This document shows positions 38,893 to 50,580 of a DNA stretch of 64,000 bases, piece by piece (the first letter of the stretch is position 1; every line of letters starts with the position of its first letter). This stretch comes from an uncultured Prevotella sp. Its GTDB lineage: Bacteria > Bacteroidota > Bacteroidia > Bacteroidales > Bacteroidaceae. The stretch lies in assembly GCA_946402275.1 (NCBI GenBank), contig CAMIVY010000001.1, forward strand, positions 62,001-126,000, read 5' to 3'. Both the position numbers and the translations under genes were made by a program. Under the pieces are notes generated by a model. That model did not search any database. It saw only the letters and a list, made by a program, of their open reading frames with translations, and was not told the DNA's origin.

Positions 38893-39936
38893 CTACCCAT
38901 GATGCTCCTTGTGTGCCAACCCGATGAACACAGCGCTCAGCATGGTGAACACGTATGCCTGCACAAAGGCAACCAACAACTCTAGAGCATTCATGAACAG
39001 TAGCATAAGGATACTGAACGAATTCAGTCCCAATCCATATCCGACGCCCATTGACCAACCGAGGAAAATCACACAAGTAAACGAAAGTATCACAGCGTGA
39101 CCTGCCATCATGTTGGCAAAAAGACGAATCATCAGAGCAAAAGGCTTGGTAAATACGCCAAACAGCTCGATGACGGGCATGATGGGTATAGGAGCCTTTA
39201 AGAACATAGGAACCTCCGGCCATAGTATCTCTTTCCAATACTCTTTGTTGCCAAAGATGTTGATGGCTAACATCGTACACAGTGCTAGGAAGAACGTGAT
39301 ATTGATATTTCCAGTCACGTTGGCACCTCCAGGGAATACAGGAATCAAGCCAATCAGGTTACATGTCAAGATAAAGAAGAATACGGTGAGCAGATACGGG
39401 GCATAAGGCTTGTAATGCTTCTCGCCTATCGATGACTTAATCAGGTCATCATGTATCATCATCACGATCATCTCCATAGCTCCAACAAAACCCTTAGGTG
39501 CCTCTTTCTTGGCATCATGGCTTTTATACCATCTTGCACAACTTAGGAATACGATGATGAGCACGCCAACCACAATCCATATCTGTAATACAGATTTTGT
39601 GATACTCAAGTCCAGCGGACGCTCTGAAGTACCATCAGCCATTTGCTCGTATATCTTACCATGAGCCTCAGGGTTGAAGAAGAAGCCCTCAGGCAACGAG
39701 TGTGCAGTGCAGAAATGCCATTCCCCCGTATTACCGCTACGGATAATGATTGGCAGTGGAATACTCAGATGGTTGCCTTCATAGGTGGCAATATGCCACT
39801 CGTAGGCGTCTGCCAGGTGTTCCAACACAATCTCTGGAATGTTGAGTTCTTCTCCCTCTGCATGCTCGTTAGCGAGTGCAGGAAGGGCTGAAAACATCAG
39901 CATTACCAGGAGATATATAGACTTTAAGTGTTTCAT
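38893..39936 (-). CDS. atpB: F-ATP synthase a subunit
   Basis: MIRLFANMMAGHAVILSF. Confidence 0.95.
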   Translation of the reverse strand: MKHLKSIYLLVMLMFSALPALANEHAEGEELNIPEIVLEHLADAYEWHIATYEGNHLSIPLPIIIRSGNTGEWHFCTAHSLPEGFFFNPEAHGKIYEQMADGTSERPLDLSITKSVLQIWIVVGVLIIVFLSCARWYKSHDAKKEAPKGFVGAMEMIVMMIHDDLIKSSIGEKHYKPYAPYLLTVFFFILTCNLIGLIPVFPGGANVTGNINITFFLALCTMLAINIFGNKEYWKEILWPEVPMFLKAPIPIMPVIELFGVFTKPFALMIRLFANMMAGHAVILSFTCVIFLGWSMGVGYGLGLNSFSILMLLFMNALELLVAFVQAYVFTMLSAVFIGLAHKEHHG

Positions 39937-39960
39937 TCTAAATAATTGGGTTTTAAATCA

Positions 39961-40350
39961 TTACAAACGATTGGATATTCTCGAAAAGTAGATGGAATGG
40001 TGAACTAATGACACCATATAGAACACTAAGAACACGCAGAAGAAAATCAACATAGAAGTCCGTTCTGCCGTAAAATACCACACGGCTAAGACTATCATAG
40101 CCAACAACATACGAAACCCAGAGGTAGATGTATAGAACGTTGGCAACATATCTCTATGCTTCGTCACCACCTTATACCATATCAGGGCGTAAACGATGTC
40201 GATAACCAAGACAAACAAGGAACTGACCATTCTAGCCGTAAACAGCTCATAGCCCCAAAACTTGCTAATGAGGAGACAGCAGAAATTCAAGACCATAACT
40301 AGCGCTATGCTCTGAACGACAAATATCCTTGCTTGCATGTTGAAGTCCAT
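39961..40350 (-). CDS. Small membrane protein of the atp operon (AtpI-position)
   Basis: 129 aa, 4 predicted TM, located between atpC and atpB. Confidence 0.6.
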   Translation of the reverse strand: MDFNMQARIFVVQSIALVMVLNFCCLLISKFWGYELFTARMVSSLFVLVIDIVYALIWYKVVTKHRDMLPTFYTSTSGFRMLLAMIVLAVWYFTAERTSMLIFFCVFLVFYMVSLVHHSIYFSRISNRL

Positions 40351-40379
40351 AACTTCTTACGCGTTCTTATTTAATAATA

Positions 40380-40625
40380 CTATTTAAGTTCTATGCACAC
40401 ACTCACCGTATTCTTCTGTACTTCCACGAAGCCTCCGGTGATGTCTAATGACGTGTTTGTGCCATCAGCCTTGGTATATTCTACCACACCTTTATCCAAC
40501 GTTGAGATAATAGGCGCATGATTACTTAGAATCTCAAACATGCCGGCAGTACCAGGTACCACCACACGCTTTACATCGCCTTCAAACTCAATCCTTTCAG
40601 GAGAAACTATCTTTAGCTGCAACAT
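40380..40625 (-). CDS. atpC: F-ATP synthase epsilon subunit (ATG at 40625 preferred over the TTG at 40634)
   Basis: MLQLKIVSPERIEFEGDVKRVVVPGTAGMFEILSNHAPII. Confidence 0.92.
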   Translation of the reverse strand: MLQLKIVSPERIEFEGDVKRVVVPGTAGMFEILSNHAPIISTLDKGVVEYTKADGTNTSLDITGGFVEVQKNTVSVCIELK

Positions 40626-40653
40626 AATTATCAATTGTCAATTATCAATCATA
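40626..40653. repeat. Heptad array AATTATC/AATTGTC, 4 units, immediately upstream of the atpC ATG
   Basis: AATTATC AATTGTC AATTATC AATCATA. Confidence 0.75.
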
Positions 40654-40697
40654 ATTGTCCGCTCAATCTCGGATTGCTATTCCTTTAGACTAAAGAA

Positions 40698-42230
<1,533 letters not shown>

Positions 42231-42270
42231 TTAATATTTAAAGTTATTATTGTTTTAGCAATAGTGATTG

Positions 42271-42278
42271 CAAAGATA
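42271..42278 (-). promoter_or_regulatory. -7 promoter element of the atp operon
   Basis: TATCTTTG on minus strand upstream of atpD. Confidence 0.5.
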
Positions 42279-42417
42279 GGAAAAAAGATTTAAACCACGA
42301 AGAATTTTATTATTTTTTTACTAGAAAATCTTCATTTTTATTAATATTTCCTCTAGAGTGTCCTATTTTTCAATGTCCATCGTGACTATGTAATACCCGT
42401 TGATATCCGTCAAAAGA

Positions 42418-43791
42418 TTAGAAAGCTATCATATTGACTTCTACCCACAGCAGCACGTATCCCAAGAGCCATCCTAGAAGAACTTTGGGGGTGACATGTC
42501 TGACATACCACGCCATTGTCACATGCTCTGCACGCATTAAGGCCAGTCCGCTGATGCTGCCAATCGACAGGAGTGTTCCTCCCACAGCAGTGGTGTATGG
42601 TATGATCTTCCAAAAGGCTCCATTAGTAGCCACATCCCCCACTCCAACGGTGTAGAGCGAAATGTTGGAAATAGCAATGGTGAAACTGTCAACAATGGCA
42701 CTCAACACACCAGCGCCAATTCCCATCAGCCATACATCATGAATGTAGGTGTCGAACCAGAGAGCCACATCGTGCCATACTCCCGTCTCAGTAACCACCC
42801 CCATGCCTAGCATGATGCCCATCACAAAAAGCAACTGCTGTAGCACACCATATTGCAGGGATATGGGTATGCGACGCTGTGTGGTCTGGTCGGAAGCTAT
42901 CAACTTGTGGTTAAACGCCTCATTGACAACCCACAACACGCTGAGGACACACAACGCTCCAAGGAATGGAGCCAGTTTGGTGATGTTATGAAACGTAGGG
43001 ATAAACCACAAGCCACCAATACCTACGATGAGCATTACGACACGTTGCCATCGGTTCAAACGTGTATCATCCCCACGATAAGGTGACGGACTCCAAGCCG
43101 TATCCAAGCGGTCTGATAGTTCTCTGTTGATCAGTATGGTAGGAACAACCCATGCCAGAATAGCGGGGAGCGCCAGATAGGCAGAAAAATGACTGGCTGT
43201 TACAGCACCATCGCCCCATAGAATAAGTCCTGTGGGATCACCTATCACCGTGAAACAGCCACCACTGTTAGCAGCCAGTACGATGGCTGATCCTACATAC
43301 ATTCGCTGTCTGGAGTTTTGCAGGATATTACGCATAATGACCAGCATCATCGTTGTGGTGGTCAAGGTGTCCAGGTTGGCAGAAAGAATAAATGTTGCCA
43401 GTGTGATCGTCCATAACAGCCGTTTGGAGTTACGGGTACGTATCCATTCCGTGATGAAATCGAAGCATCCATTGTTGTTCAGCAGTTCTACAATAGACAT
43501 CGTAGCTAACAGAAACAATATGATGGCAGCAGCCTTCCCCACGTATTTCAAGAATACATGATCCTCAATAAAATATTTCACCGACTCACTCGTGGCCAGA
43601 CTACCTCCCAGCCACTCCGTATATTCGTTAGGATGCTGGTCCATCACGAAGTCCGACCCCCAGCAAACATACACTACCCAGCCTACGGTACCCAGGAACA
43701 TGGCGATAGCAGCCTTATTAACACCCGTCAGGTGTCCTGTGGCAATCAGCACATAGGCCAAAATCAGCATAGATACAATAATCAGCGACAT
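42418..43791 (-). CDS. nhaD: NhaD-type Na+/H+ antiporter
   Basis: 457 aa polytopic; LDTLTTTTMMLVI, GDPTGLILWGDG. Confidence 0.85.
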   Translation of the reverse strand: MSLIIVSMLILAYVLIATGHLTGVNKAAIAMFLGTVGWVVYVCWGSDFVMDQHPNEYTEWLGGSLATSESVKYFIEDHVFLKYVGKAAAIILFLLATMSIVELLNNNGCFDFITEWIRTRNSKRLLWTITLATFILSANLDTLTTTTMMLVIMRNILQNSRQRMYVGSAIVLAANSGGCFTVIGDPTGLILWGDGAVTASHFSAYLALPAILAWVVPTILINRELSDRLDTAWSPSPYRGDDTRLNRWQRVVMLIVGIGGLWFIPTFHNITKLAPFLGALCVLSVLWVVNEAFNHKLIASDQTTQRRIPISLQYGVLQQLLFVMGIMLGMGVVTETGVWHDVALWFDTYIHDVWLMGIGAGVLSAIVDSFTIAISNISLYTVGVGDVATNGAFWKIIPYTTAVGGTLLSIGSISGLALMRAEHVTMAWYVRHVTPKVLLGWLLGYVLLWVEVNMIAF

Positions 43792-43835
43792 ATTTTATTC
43801 GTTTTTAGTTTCACATATTTATTGGTTATATTGGG

Positions 43836-45785
43836 TTACTTCCTTTGCCTTTTAATAATACTATAAGCCGTATAGAGGCCCAGCTCACCCGCCTTACTGA
43901 GGTCGTTAATGCCCTCTGTTTGTTGTTTGTTGGCTATATATGCCAAGCCTCTGTTATAGTAAGCCTCTGCCAAATTGCCATCCAGACTGATGGCCTTGGT
44001 ATAGTCCTCGATGGCATGGGCATAGTCATGACGTTTCACATAAACATTACCTCTATTATAATATAGATAGGCACTCTCGTCCATCTTGATGGCAGCTGTC
44101 AGGTCAGACAATACATTAGCTGTCTTCAGTTGGATATCAGTACCCTGCGAGGCATTGAAATCATTCAATCGTGATTGACATACAGCTCGCTGCCAATAGG
44201 CCACCACCGAATGAGGATGTTCCTGCAAATAGGTGGAAAGGTCTTCTATGGCACTTTCGAAATTCTGAATGACACTATAGGCTATAGCCCTTTGCAGCAG
44301 TAAGTTCAAGGCTTCCTGCGTATTCTTCGACTTGTCAATCATCGTGGAGAGACTGTCCAGTCGTGCGAAATATCTTCTCGTGCCCATTTCGCTCAAAGTG
44401 GTCTGGTTGCAGATGATATGCAACTTTCTACTGCCCTTCATCGTGCTGTTCAACTGATCTACAAAGCGGTCGTAGGCCACATAGTTTTTCACAGCACTCT
44501 GGTAATTCTCAGTAGAGAGTATGTACATAGGCATATAGTCCATACCCACCTTTCGATTCTGTACCCTGCCACGATAGTCTGTCTGGTATTCGTTGTGCAT
44601 CTCCTCCTCGTCAGCAACAGCCAACTGGTTATATTTCTCGATATCCTCATCACTGCGCTTACGCATCTGTTTCTTGGAAAGTCTGGGCTGCTTGCCAAAG
44701 CGCTTGTCAATTTGTGCTTTCAGAATACGGAATTCATCCATCTCTGCCTGTTTCGTCATGCCCAGTTTCCTATAGCATGATGCACGTTGTTGTAGTCCGG
44801 TCCAGAAGTTCGGATACTGTTCTATCACCTTGGAATAGTCCCTGATAGCGGCTCTTGGATTTCCCGTATTCTCAAGTAGTAATGCCCTGTTATACAGCGC
44901 CATAAGATTGTCCGGTTCAAGTCTTAAAACAAAATCGAAATCTGTAATGGCCCTATTGTCATCACCCACCTGTGCACGTAGCAATCCACGATTATAATGT
45001 CCTAGGAAATTATTAGGTTCGAAGTCTAAGGCAAGGTCATAGTCAGCCATAGCTCCTCTTAGATTGTTTTGGTTAAAGCGTGCCAAAGCACGGTTGATAT
45101 ACAACCCCGCATCTTTGGGTAACAGATGAATGGCTTTGTTCAGATACTCCTCACTCTCCTTCCATTCATTTCTTGACAGGCTAATCATGGAACGCTGAGC
45201 CCATGTATATCCGTTATAGGCATCCAGTTCCAGACTCTTTTCCAGAGCGACAATCGACTGAGTAGTGTCTTTCTGCAACAGGAGCACCTGCGCTTTCATG
45301 GCATACACCTTGGCATTTTTGCTCCATCGCACAGCCATGGTGTCCAGATCAGTCATCGCATGTTCATAATCCTTCTGCTCAATCCTGCACAACGTGCGGT
45401 TATGCCACAGGTTCATGCTCTCCGGGTCATAGCGCAATGCCTGGTTGTAGTCGGCAATAGCGCCCGTAAAGTTCTTCTGCTGAATCCTGCACAAGCCACG
45501 AAGTTCATAGATTCCCACCACATAAGGATTACGGGTGATAGCCTCTGTACAGTCCCCTTCTGCACCTACGAAATCGTCCAGGTAATACTTGGCCACTGCC
45601 CTGTAGTACCAAGGTTCGAAGAGGTATGGCTTGGCTGAAATGGCCTGATTGAAATATTGAATGGAAAGAACATAATCCTCATAATAGAGCGCAGAACGTC
45701 CTATCATCACCAGCCGGTCCGTATTAAACTGAGCCCAGCCAGCCATGGGTACAAGCAATACGAGGAAAATGAACTTTCTGAGCAT
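43836..45785 (-). CDS. Secreted tetratricopeptide-repeat protein
   Basis: Signal peptide plus >8 TPR units (AIADYNQALRYDPESMNLWHNR etc.). Confidence 0.88.
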   Translation of the reverse strand: MLRKFIFLVLLVPMAGWAQFNTDRLVMIGRSALYYEDYVLSIQYFNQAISAKPYLFEPWYYRAVAKYYLDDFVGAEGDCTEAITRNPYVVGIYELRGLCRIQQKNFTGAIADYNQALRYDPESMNLWHNRTLCRIEQKDYEHAMTDLDTMAVRWSKNAKVYAMKAQVLLLQKDTTQSIVALEKSLELDAYNGYTWAQRSMISLSRNEWKESEEYLNKAIHLLPKDAGLYINRALARFNQNNLRGAMADYDLALDFEPNNFLGHYNRGLLRAQVGDDNRAITDFDFVLRLEPDNLMALYNRALLLENTGNPRAAIRDYSKVIEQYPNFWTGLQQRASCYRKLGMTKQAEMDEFRILKAQIDKRFGKQPRLSKKQMRKRSDEDIEKYNQLAVADEEEMHNEYQTDYRGRVQNRKVGMDYMPMYILSTENYQSAVKNYVAYDRFVDQLNSTMKGSRKLHIICNQTTLSEMGTRRYFARLDSLSTMIDKSKNTQEALNLLLQRAIAYSVIQNFESAIEDLSTYLQEHPHSVVAYWQRAVCQSRLNDFNASQGTDIQLKTANVLSDLTAAIKMDESAYLYYNRGNVYVKRHDYAHAIEDYTKAISLDGNLAEAYYNRGLAYIANKQQTEGINDLSKAGELGLYTAYSIIKRQRK

Positions 45786-45800
45786 CCGTTATTTTGAAAG

Positions 45801-46361
45801 TTATCTTCTTGCTGCCTTGGTACGGTATCCACAACGATAACGTCCCTGCAATAAGGCCTTCAATTTACTTTTAATCAGCTGTTTACGAAGGGGTGACACA
45901 CGGTCCACAAACATTTTTCCGTCCAAATGGTCGAACTCATGCTGCATGACGCGAGCCAAGTAGCCCGTCACCCACTCGTCATGTTCCTGCATCTGTTCAT
46001 CCAGCCATTTCACATGAATGCGTGTAGGGCGCACCACCTTCTCATGGATGGCTGGCAACGACAAGCATCCTTCTTCGGAAGAGCTGGTTTCCGTGTCGTC
46101 ATATTCTATAATGTGTGGGTTAATATAGACGTGTCTGAAACCTTTATATTCAGGCATATCGTCACTCAGCACATCCAGGTCGATGACCACCACGCGGATG
46201 GCTTTTCCCACCTGGGGAGCAGCCAGTCCGATACCCTCACTTTCAGCCAGCGTATCCCACATGTCTTTCAAGAAAGTGTCCAACTCGGGATAGTCTGCAG
46301 GAATGTCCTCAGCTATTTTTCTCAAAACGGGTTGCCCATATATATAAATAGGTAATACCAT
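45801..46361 (-). CDS. def: Peptide deformylase
   Basis: EGIGLAAPQVG, EEGCLSLP, QHEFDHLDG. Confidence 0.96.
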   Translation of the reverse strand: MVLPIYIYGQPVLRKIAEDIPADYPELDTFLKDMWDTLAESEGIGLAAPQVGKAIRVVVIDLDVLSDDMPEYKGFRHVYINPHIIEYDDTETSSSEEGCLSLPAIHEKVVRPTRIHVKWLDEQMQEHDEWVTGYLARVMQHEFDHLDGKMFVDRVSPLRKQLIKSKLKALLQGRYRCGYRTKAARR

Positions 46362-46386
46362 TGACTTTTTGACAATTTACAAGTTA

Positions 46387-46812
46387 TTAAATATTCTGAT
46401 GGCTACGCGACCGCATATAATCCTGCAGGATAATCGTAGCACTAATCTCGTCCACCAAGGCCTTGTCCTGACGTGCTTTCTTCTTCAGTCCTCCTTCCAA
46501 CATAGCCTGATGGGCCAATACTGAGGTGAAGCGCTCGTCATAATACTCAATAGGAATATGTGGCATGGCCTTTTGCCATCTGTTCACAAACTGCTGCACA
46601 CGTTGCAGATTCTCACTAGGCTGTCCATTGGGTTGTTTAGGTTCTCCTATCACAATCCGTTCCACCTGTTCCGTTGTCACATAGTGCTTGAGGAAATCGA
46701 ACAGCTCAGATGTAGAAACAGTTGCCAACCCGCTGGCAATAATCTGCAACGGGTCGGTAACTGCTAATCCTGTACGCTTCTTACCGTAGTCTATTGATAG
46801 GATTCTGGCCAC
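46387..46812 (-). CDS. ruvX: Holliday junction resolvase RuvX/YqgF
   Basis: ARILSIDYGKKRTGLAVTDPLQIIA. Confidence 0.93.
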   Translation of the reverse strand: MARILSIDYGKKRTGLAVTDPLQIIASGLATVSTSELFDFLKHYVTTEQVERIVIGEPKQPNGQPSENLQRVQQFVNRWQKAMPHIPIEYYDERFTSVLAHQAMLEGGLKKKARQDKALVDEISATIILQDYMRSRSHQNI

Positions 46813-46815
46813 TGC

Positions 46816-47343
46816 TTATTTAGCATAGAGCAGCCATGCACCAGGATACTTGCTCTGCAGTCCGTTACGGCTGGCAGCAGCATCAACCTTTGAATCGAAT
46901 GTGGTGGCTACCACACGATACATAGCAGGCGTTACGTTGTTGTTCATTACAATCTGAGCATCATATCCCTCGCTTTTCAGTGTCTGCTGCAGACCCTCTG
47001 CATTGGCCTTCAGAGAGAAAGATCCCACTACCACGCTGAAATTCTTCAGGCCTACACCACTTACTACGGTTACCTGCTCCTGACGAACAGCAATGTTATC
47101 TGCGTTGTCAACCACCTGAGTGTTGTTAACGGGACGCTCAACCATAGGAGTAACGACGTTAGTCTCCTGAGCGGCAGGAACCTGCTGCTGTTGAGTTTCT
47201 TCCTGCTGTTTCGCCTTCAGGTATGCCTGCTTATAAGCGCTCTCGCTTGACTTACAACTTGTGAAAACCATCGCAGCGCACATTGCTGCGCAGAATAAAG
47301 TGTACTTTTTCATTTTCTTTTTATTTAAAAAATTGTTGTTCAT
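46816..47343 (-). CDS. SPOR-domain lipoprotein-like protein
   Basis: N-term signal/lipobox FTSCKSS; C-term FSVVVGSFSLKANAEGLQQTLKSEGYDAQIV. Confidence 0.82.
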   Translation of the reverse strand: MNNNFLNKKKMKKYTLFCAAMCAAMVFTSCKSSESAYKQAYLKAKQQEETQQQQVPAAQETNVVTPMVERPVNNTQVVDNADNIAVRQEQVTVVSGVGLKNFSVVVGSFSLKANAEGLQQTLKSEGYDAQIVMNNNVTPAMYRVVATTFDSKVDAAASRNGLQSKYPGAWLLYAK

Positions 47344-47480
47344 CTAAAATCATGTGCGAAATTACAAATAATCGGGCAAAATCGTGCTAAAAGAGCACAT
47401 AAAGTTTGTTAAATACAGAAAAACAACCCATTTTAACAAAAAATTACCCACAATTTACGTGTTAATTCAAAAACTTTTCG

Positions 47481-47488
47481 TATTTTTG
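47481..47488 (+). promoter_or_regulatory. -7 promoter element of the YtxH-like gene
   Basis: TATTTTTG. Confidence 0.5.
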
Positions 47489-47524
47489 CCTTGAAAAAAT
47501 GTTTAACCCCAAAATATTAAGATT

Positions 47525-47737
47525 ATGAAAAGTTTAGGTTATTTAGGCGCATTCTTCGGTGGAGCACTTGCCGGAGCAGTTATCGGACTCCTGTTGGCCC
47601 CTGAAAAGGGCGAGGACACTCGTACAAAGATTACGGATGCTGTTGACGACTTCATGAAGAAACACAACATCAAGCTCAGCCGCAAGGAAGTGAGCGATCT
47701 TGTTGACGATATTGCAGACGCAGCCCCTGAGGCATAA
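47525..47737 (+). CDS. YtxH-domain protein
   Basis: GAFFGGALAGAVIGLLLAPEKGEDTR. Confidence 0.9.
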   Translation: MKSLGYLGAFFGGALAGAVIGLLLAPEKGEDTRTKITDAVDDFMKKHNIKLSRKEVSDLVDDIADAAPEA

Positions 47738-47748
47738 TTCGCACTATC

Positions 47749-48096
47749 ATGTTCTCCAGCGACAAGAACGTAGAATCCATCGCGCAACTCATTGAGGCGC
47801 TTAAAGATTACGTTGGGCTTCAGAAGGAATATCTGAAGCTCGATGTAATCGATAAGATAGTACGTCTGGTGACAGCCCTGACCCTGACCATTGTATTGGT
47901 ATTCGTGGGCATAGCCTTCTTGTTCTATCTCTCTTTTGCCATAGTCTATTGGCTCACCCCATTGATAGGCACAGGCTGGGCCTTCTTCCTGATAGCCCTT
48001 GCCTTCTTGGTTCTGTTCCTTCTTGTGTGCATCTATCGCAAGCCCTGGATTGAGCGTCCGCTCGTCCGATTCCTCACTAACACCCTATTAAATTAA
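47749..48096 (+). CDS. Phage-holin-superfamily (holin_3_6-like) membrane protein
   Basis: 115 aa, two TM, follows YtxH. Confidence 0.75.
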   Translation: MFSSDKNVESIAQLIEALKDYVGLQKEYLKLDVIDKIVRLVTALTLTIVLVFVGIAFLFYLSFAIVYWLTPLIGTGWAFFLIALAFLVLFLLVCIYRKPWIERPLVRFLTNTLLN

Positions 48097-48104
48097 CAGG
48101 CTCT

Positions 48105-48353
48105 ATGGCAAACCCCGTCTATAACACACTTGACGACATCCAGCAGCGCAAGGATGCCCTGCTAACTGACATCCAGAAGGACAGCGAGCGCATAGGCACC
48201 CTATGGCACGGACTGACGGCTCCCCAGAAGTCAGACAGTAAGGGAGAGCTGATAGCCAACCTTATCGCCAACAGCATCACCGCCATTGACGCCTTCCTGC
48301 TGGTGCGCAAACTCATGAAAAGCTATAGACATCTGTTTGGCAAAAAAAAGTAG
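48105..48353 (+). CDS. Hypothetical protein of the YtxH/holin-like trio
   Basis: 82 aa, same operon. Confidence 0.65.
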   Translation: MANPVYNTLDDIQQRKDALLTDIQKDSERIGTLWHGLTAPQKSDSKGELIANLIANSITAIDAFLLVRKLMKSYRHLFGKKK

Positions 48354-48462
48354 TAGGGTGCCATTCAGGTATGATGATTACCCTTGCTAGACTTAATACT
48401 ATCACTTGCAATCATTAATGTTTTTCATCGTAATCATTAATGATTTTTTTATATTGAGATGA

Positions 48463-49599
48463 TTACTCGCTAATTTGGTATTTCTTCTTACGCTCGCGCT
48501 TAGCCTTTTGTGGAATGCCTTGGGGACCGGAGAAGGAACGGACGGTCTTGACACCGCGATAGCCATTCCAGCGCTCGTGGATTTTACGGACATAATCCAC
48601 TGTCTCAGAACCTCGCATATAACCGTTCTTCACCACAGGGTCGTTATAGTACTGTGGTTGAGAGAGTCCCAGGACGAAGGGCTCCACCTCGTGCCAATGG
48701 TTGACATTACGCCCATTCTTACGAGCCAAGGCCATGGCATCACGGATATGGAAATGCCCACCGTTATAGGCTGCAAGCACGAATTTTGTGCGCTCTGAGT
48801 GCTCCCTGATATCAGAGAAACTACGCTCCAGTTCAGCCAGATAGCGCACGGCAGCAGCAATGTTCTGCTCAGGGTCGTAGATGTTGGCACGTGAGAGGCC
48901 CAGATGGTCTGCAGTTCCTGGCATGATTTGCATCAGTCCACAAGCACCTGCCCACGAACGAGCCTTGGGGTCGAAGGTGGACTCCTGATAGCACTGGGCA
49001 GCCAGCAGTCGCCAGTCCCATCGGATGGTAGCGGCATAACGTTGGAAGAAACCATCGTAATGCGAGATGACACCCCCTGCCCTATTGAGCATTGGCGAGA
49101 ACACGCGGCGACGGACAGCACGGTTAGACAACAGGAATTCCTCTTCCTTCTTCACCTCTGCCAGCATTCCCGGCTTATACCATGCTTTCAACTCTTCCTC
49201 CAGGTCTTCTTTGTCGTCACCGATCAACCATCCTAGTCCCTTCTTGGTCATCGGGTAACATATCAGGTCTGCTTCGCCGTCTTCCAGTCGTTGCAGCATC
49301 TCTGCGGAGTCTCTACACACCTCCATGCGAAGACTCACACCCAGTTTGTCGGCAAATTTCTGTGCCAGCAGGTATTGTGCACCCAGATGGCGTCCACGGT
49401 AGTCGTAATAGGTCTCTGGTCCTGTCAGGGTGAGTGCTATCAGTTCTCCGTTCCGTTGTATCTCGTCCAGGTCGAAACTGTCGTCCGTAGGTATCGTATC
49501 CGTAATCTCTCCCCACGGAGTGACCAAGGTTTCCTGTTTTTTCTGTCCGCACGAACAGAGCAGAATCAATGCAAATATGAGTATTGAATGCAATTTCAC
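48463..49599 (-). CDS. MltF-like lytic transglycosylase lipoprotein (GTG start)
   Basis: Lipobox LLCSC, solute-binding domain, SLT domain ESTFDPKARSWAGACGLMQIMPGTA. Confidence 0.88.
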   Translation of the reverse strand: MKLHSILIFALILLCSCGQKKQETLVTPWGEITDTIPTDDSFDLDEIQRNGELIALTLTGPETYYDYRGRHLGAQYLLAQKFADKLGVSLRMEVCRDSAEMLQRLEDGEADLICYPMTKKGLGWLIGDDKEDLEEELKAWYKPGMLAEVKKEEEFLLSNRAVRRRVFSPMLNRAGGVISHYDGFFQRYAATIRWDWRLLAAQCYQESTFDPKARSWAGACGLMQIMPGTADHLGLSRANIYDPEQNIAAAVRYLAELERSFSDIREHSERTKFVLAAYNGGHFHIRDAMALARKNGRNVNHWHEVEPFVLGLSQPQYYNDPVVKNGYMRGSETVDYVRKIHERWNGYRGVKTVRSFSGPQGIPQKAKRERKKKYQISE

Positions 49600-49603
49600 G
49601 GTG

Positions 49604-49611
49604 CAAAGGTA
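49604..49611 (-). promoter_or_regulatory. -7 promoter element 4 nt before the GTG start
   Basis: TACCTTTG CACC GTG on minus strand. Confidence 0.55.
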
Positions 49612-49632
49612 CTAAAATAAAAAATAATTTCG

Positions 49633-49640
49633 TAACTTTG
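49633..49640 (+). promoter_or_regulatory. -7 promoter element of hisG
   Basis: TAACTTTG. Confidence 0.5.
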
Positions 49641-49684
49641 TGCCCGCAAATCTAAATTAGAAGAGAAAAGAAACCGTAGAAAAT

Positions 49685-50536
49685 ATGTTAAGAATAGCTG
49701 TACAATCAAAAGGTCGTCTGTTCGACGACACCATGAATCTGCTTGCTGAAGCAGACATCAAGGTTAGTGCCTCCAAGCGTACGCTGTTGGTGCAGTCCAG
49801 TAATTTCCCCCTGGAGGTCCTTTACCTTCGCGACGACGATATTCCCCAGTCGGTAGCATCCGGAGTGGCCGATATCGGTGTGGTGGGCGAAAACGAGTTC
49901 ATTGAGCGGGGCGAGGATGCTGATATTATCTCGCGCCTCGGGTTTTCAAAGTGCCGCTTGTCACTGGCCATTCCCAAGGAGATAGACTATCGCGGTGTCA
50001 ACTGGTTTAATGGCAAGAAGATTGCCACTTCCTACCCCAACATCCTGCGTAACTATATGAAGGAGAACCATATCGATTGCGAGATTCATGTCATTACCGG
50101 TTCTGTGGAAATCAGTCCGGGCATTGGTCTGGCCGATGGCATCTTCGACATCGTTTCTTCCGGTTCAACGCTGGTCAGCAACAACCTGCGCGAGGTGGAG
50201 GTGGTGATGCAAAGCGAGGCCCTGCTCATCGGAAACAAGAACCTCTCTGCTGCCAAACGTTCCACATTAGAGGAAATGCTTTTCCGTTTCAAGGCTGTCA
50301 AGGATGCTGAGGATAAGAAATATGTACGCATGAATGCGCCCAAGGCCCGTCTTCAGGAAATCATCAACGTGTTGCCTGGTCTGAAGAGTCCCACCATCAT
50401 TCCTCTGGCTGATGACGACTGGTGCTCCGTACATACCGTATTAGACCAGAAGCGTTTTTGGGAAATTATTGGTAAGCTGAAAGAGATGGGTGCCCAGGGC
50501 ATCTTGGTGACCCCCATTGAGAAAATGATACTTTAA
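49685..50536 (+). CDS. hisG: ATP phosphoribosyltransferase (long form)
   Basis: MLRIAVQSKGRLFDDTMNLL ... GIFDIVSSGSTL. Confidence 0.95.
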   Translation: MLRIAVQSKGRLFDDTMNLLAEADIKVSASKRTLLVQSSNFPLEVLYLRDDDIPQSVASGVADIGVVGENEFIERGEDADIISRLGFSKCRLSLAIPKEIDYRGVNWFNGKKIATSYPNILRNYMKENHIDCEIHVITGSVEISPGIGLADGIFDIVSSGSTLVSNNLREVEVVMQSEALLIGNKNLSAAKRSTLEEMLFRFKAVKDAEDKKYVRMNAPKARLQEIINVLPGLKSPTIIPLADDDWCSVHTVLDQKRFWEIIGKLKEMGAQGILVTPIEKMIL

Positions 50537-50580
50537 CATTTAACATTAAAGATTATAGATTAAATTTCAGGATTTAATGA
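50532..50580 (+). repeat. Heptad-phased junction hisG/hisD, 7 units
   Basis: TTTAACA TTTAACA TTAAAGA TTATAGA TTAAATT TCAGGAT TTAATGA; contains the hisG stop and hisD start. Confidence 0.65.

Noticed and set aside
47749-48096. Holin-like protein as sign of a prophage
   Set aside because: The YtxH/holin_3_6-like/hypothetical trio is a common chromosomal membrane-stress-type operon; no other phage genes nearby.
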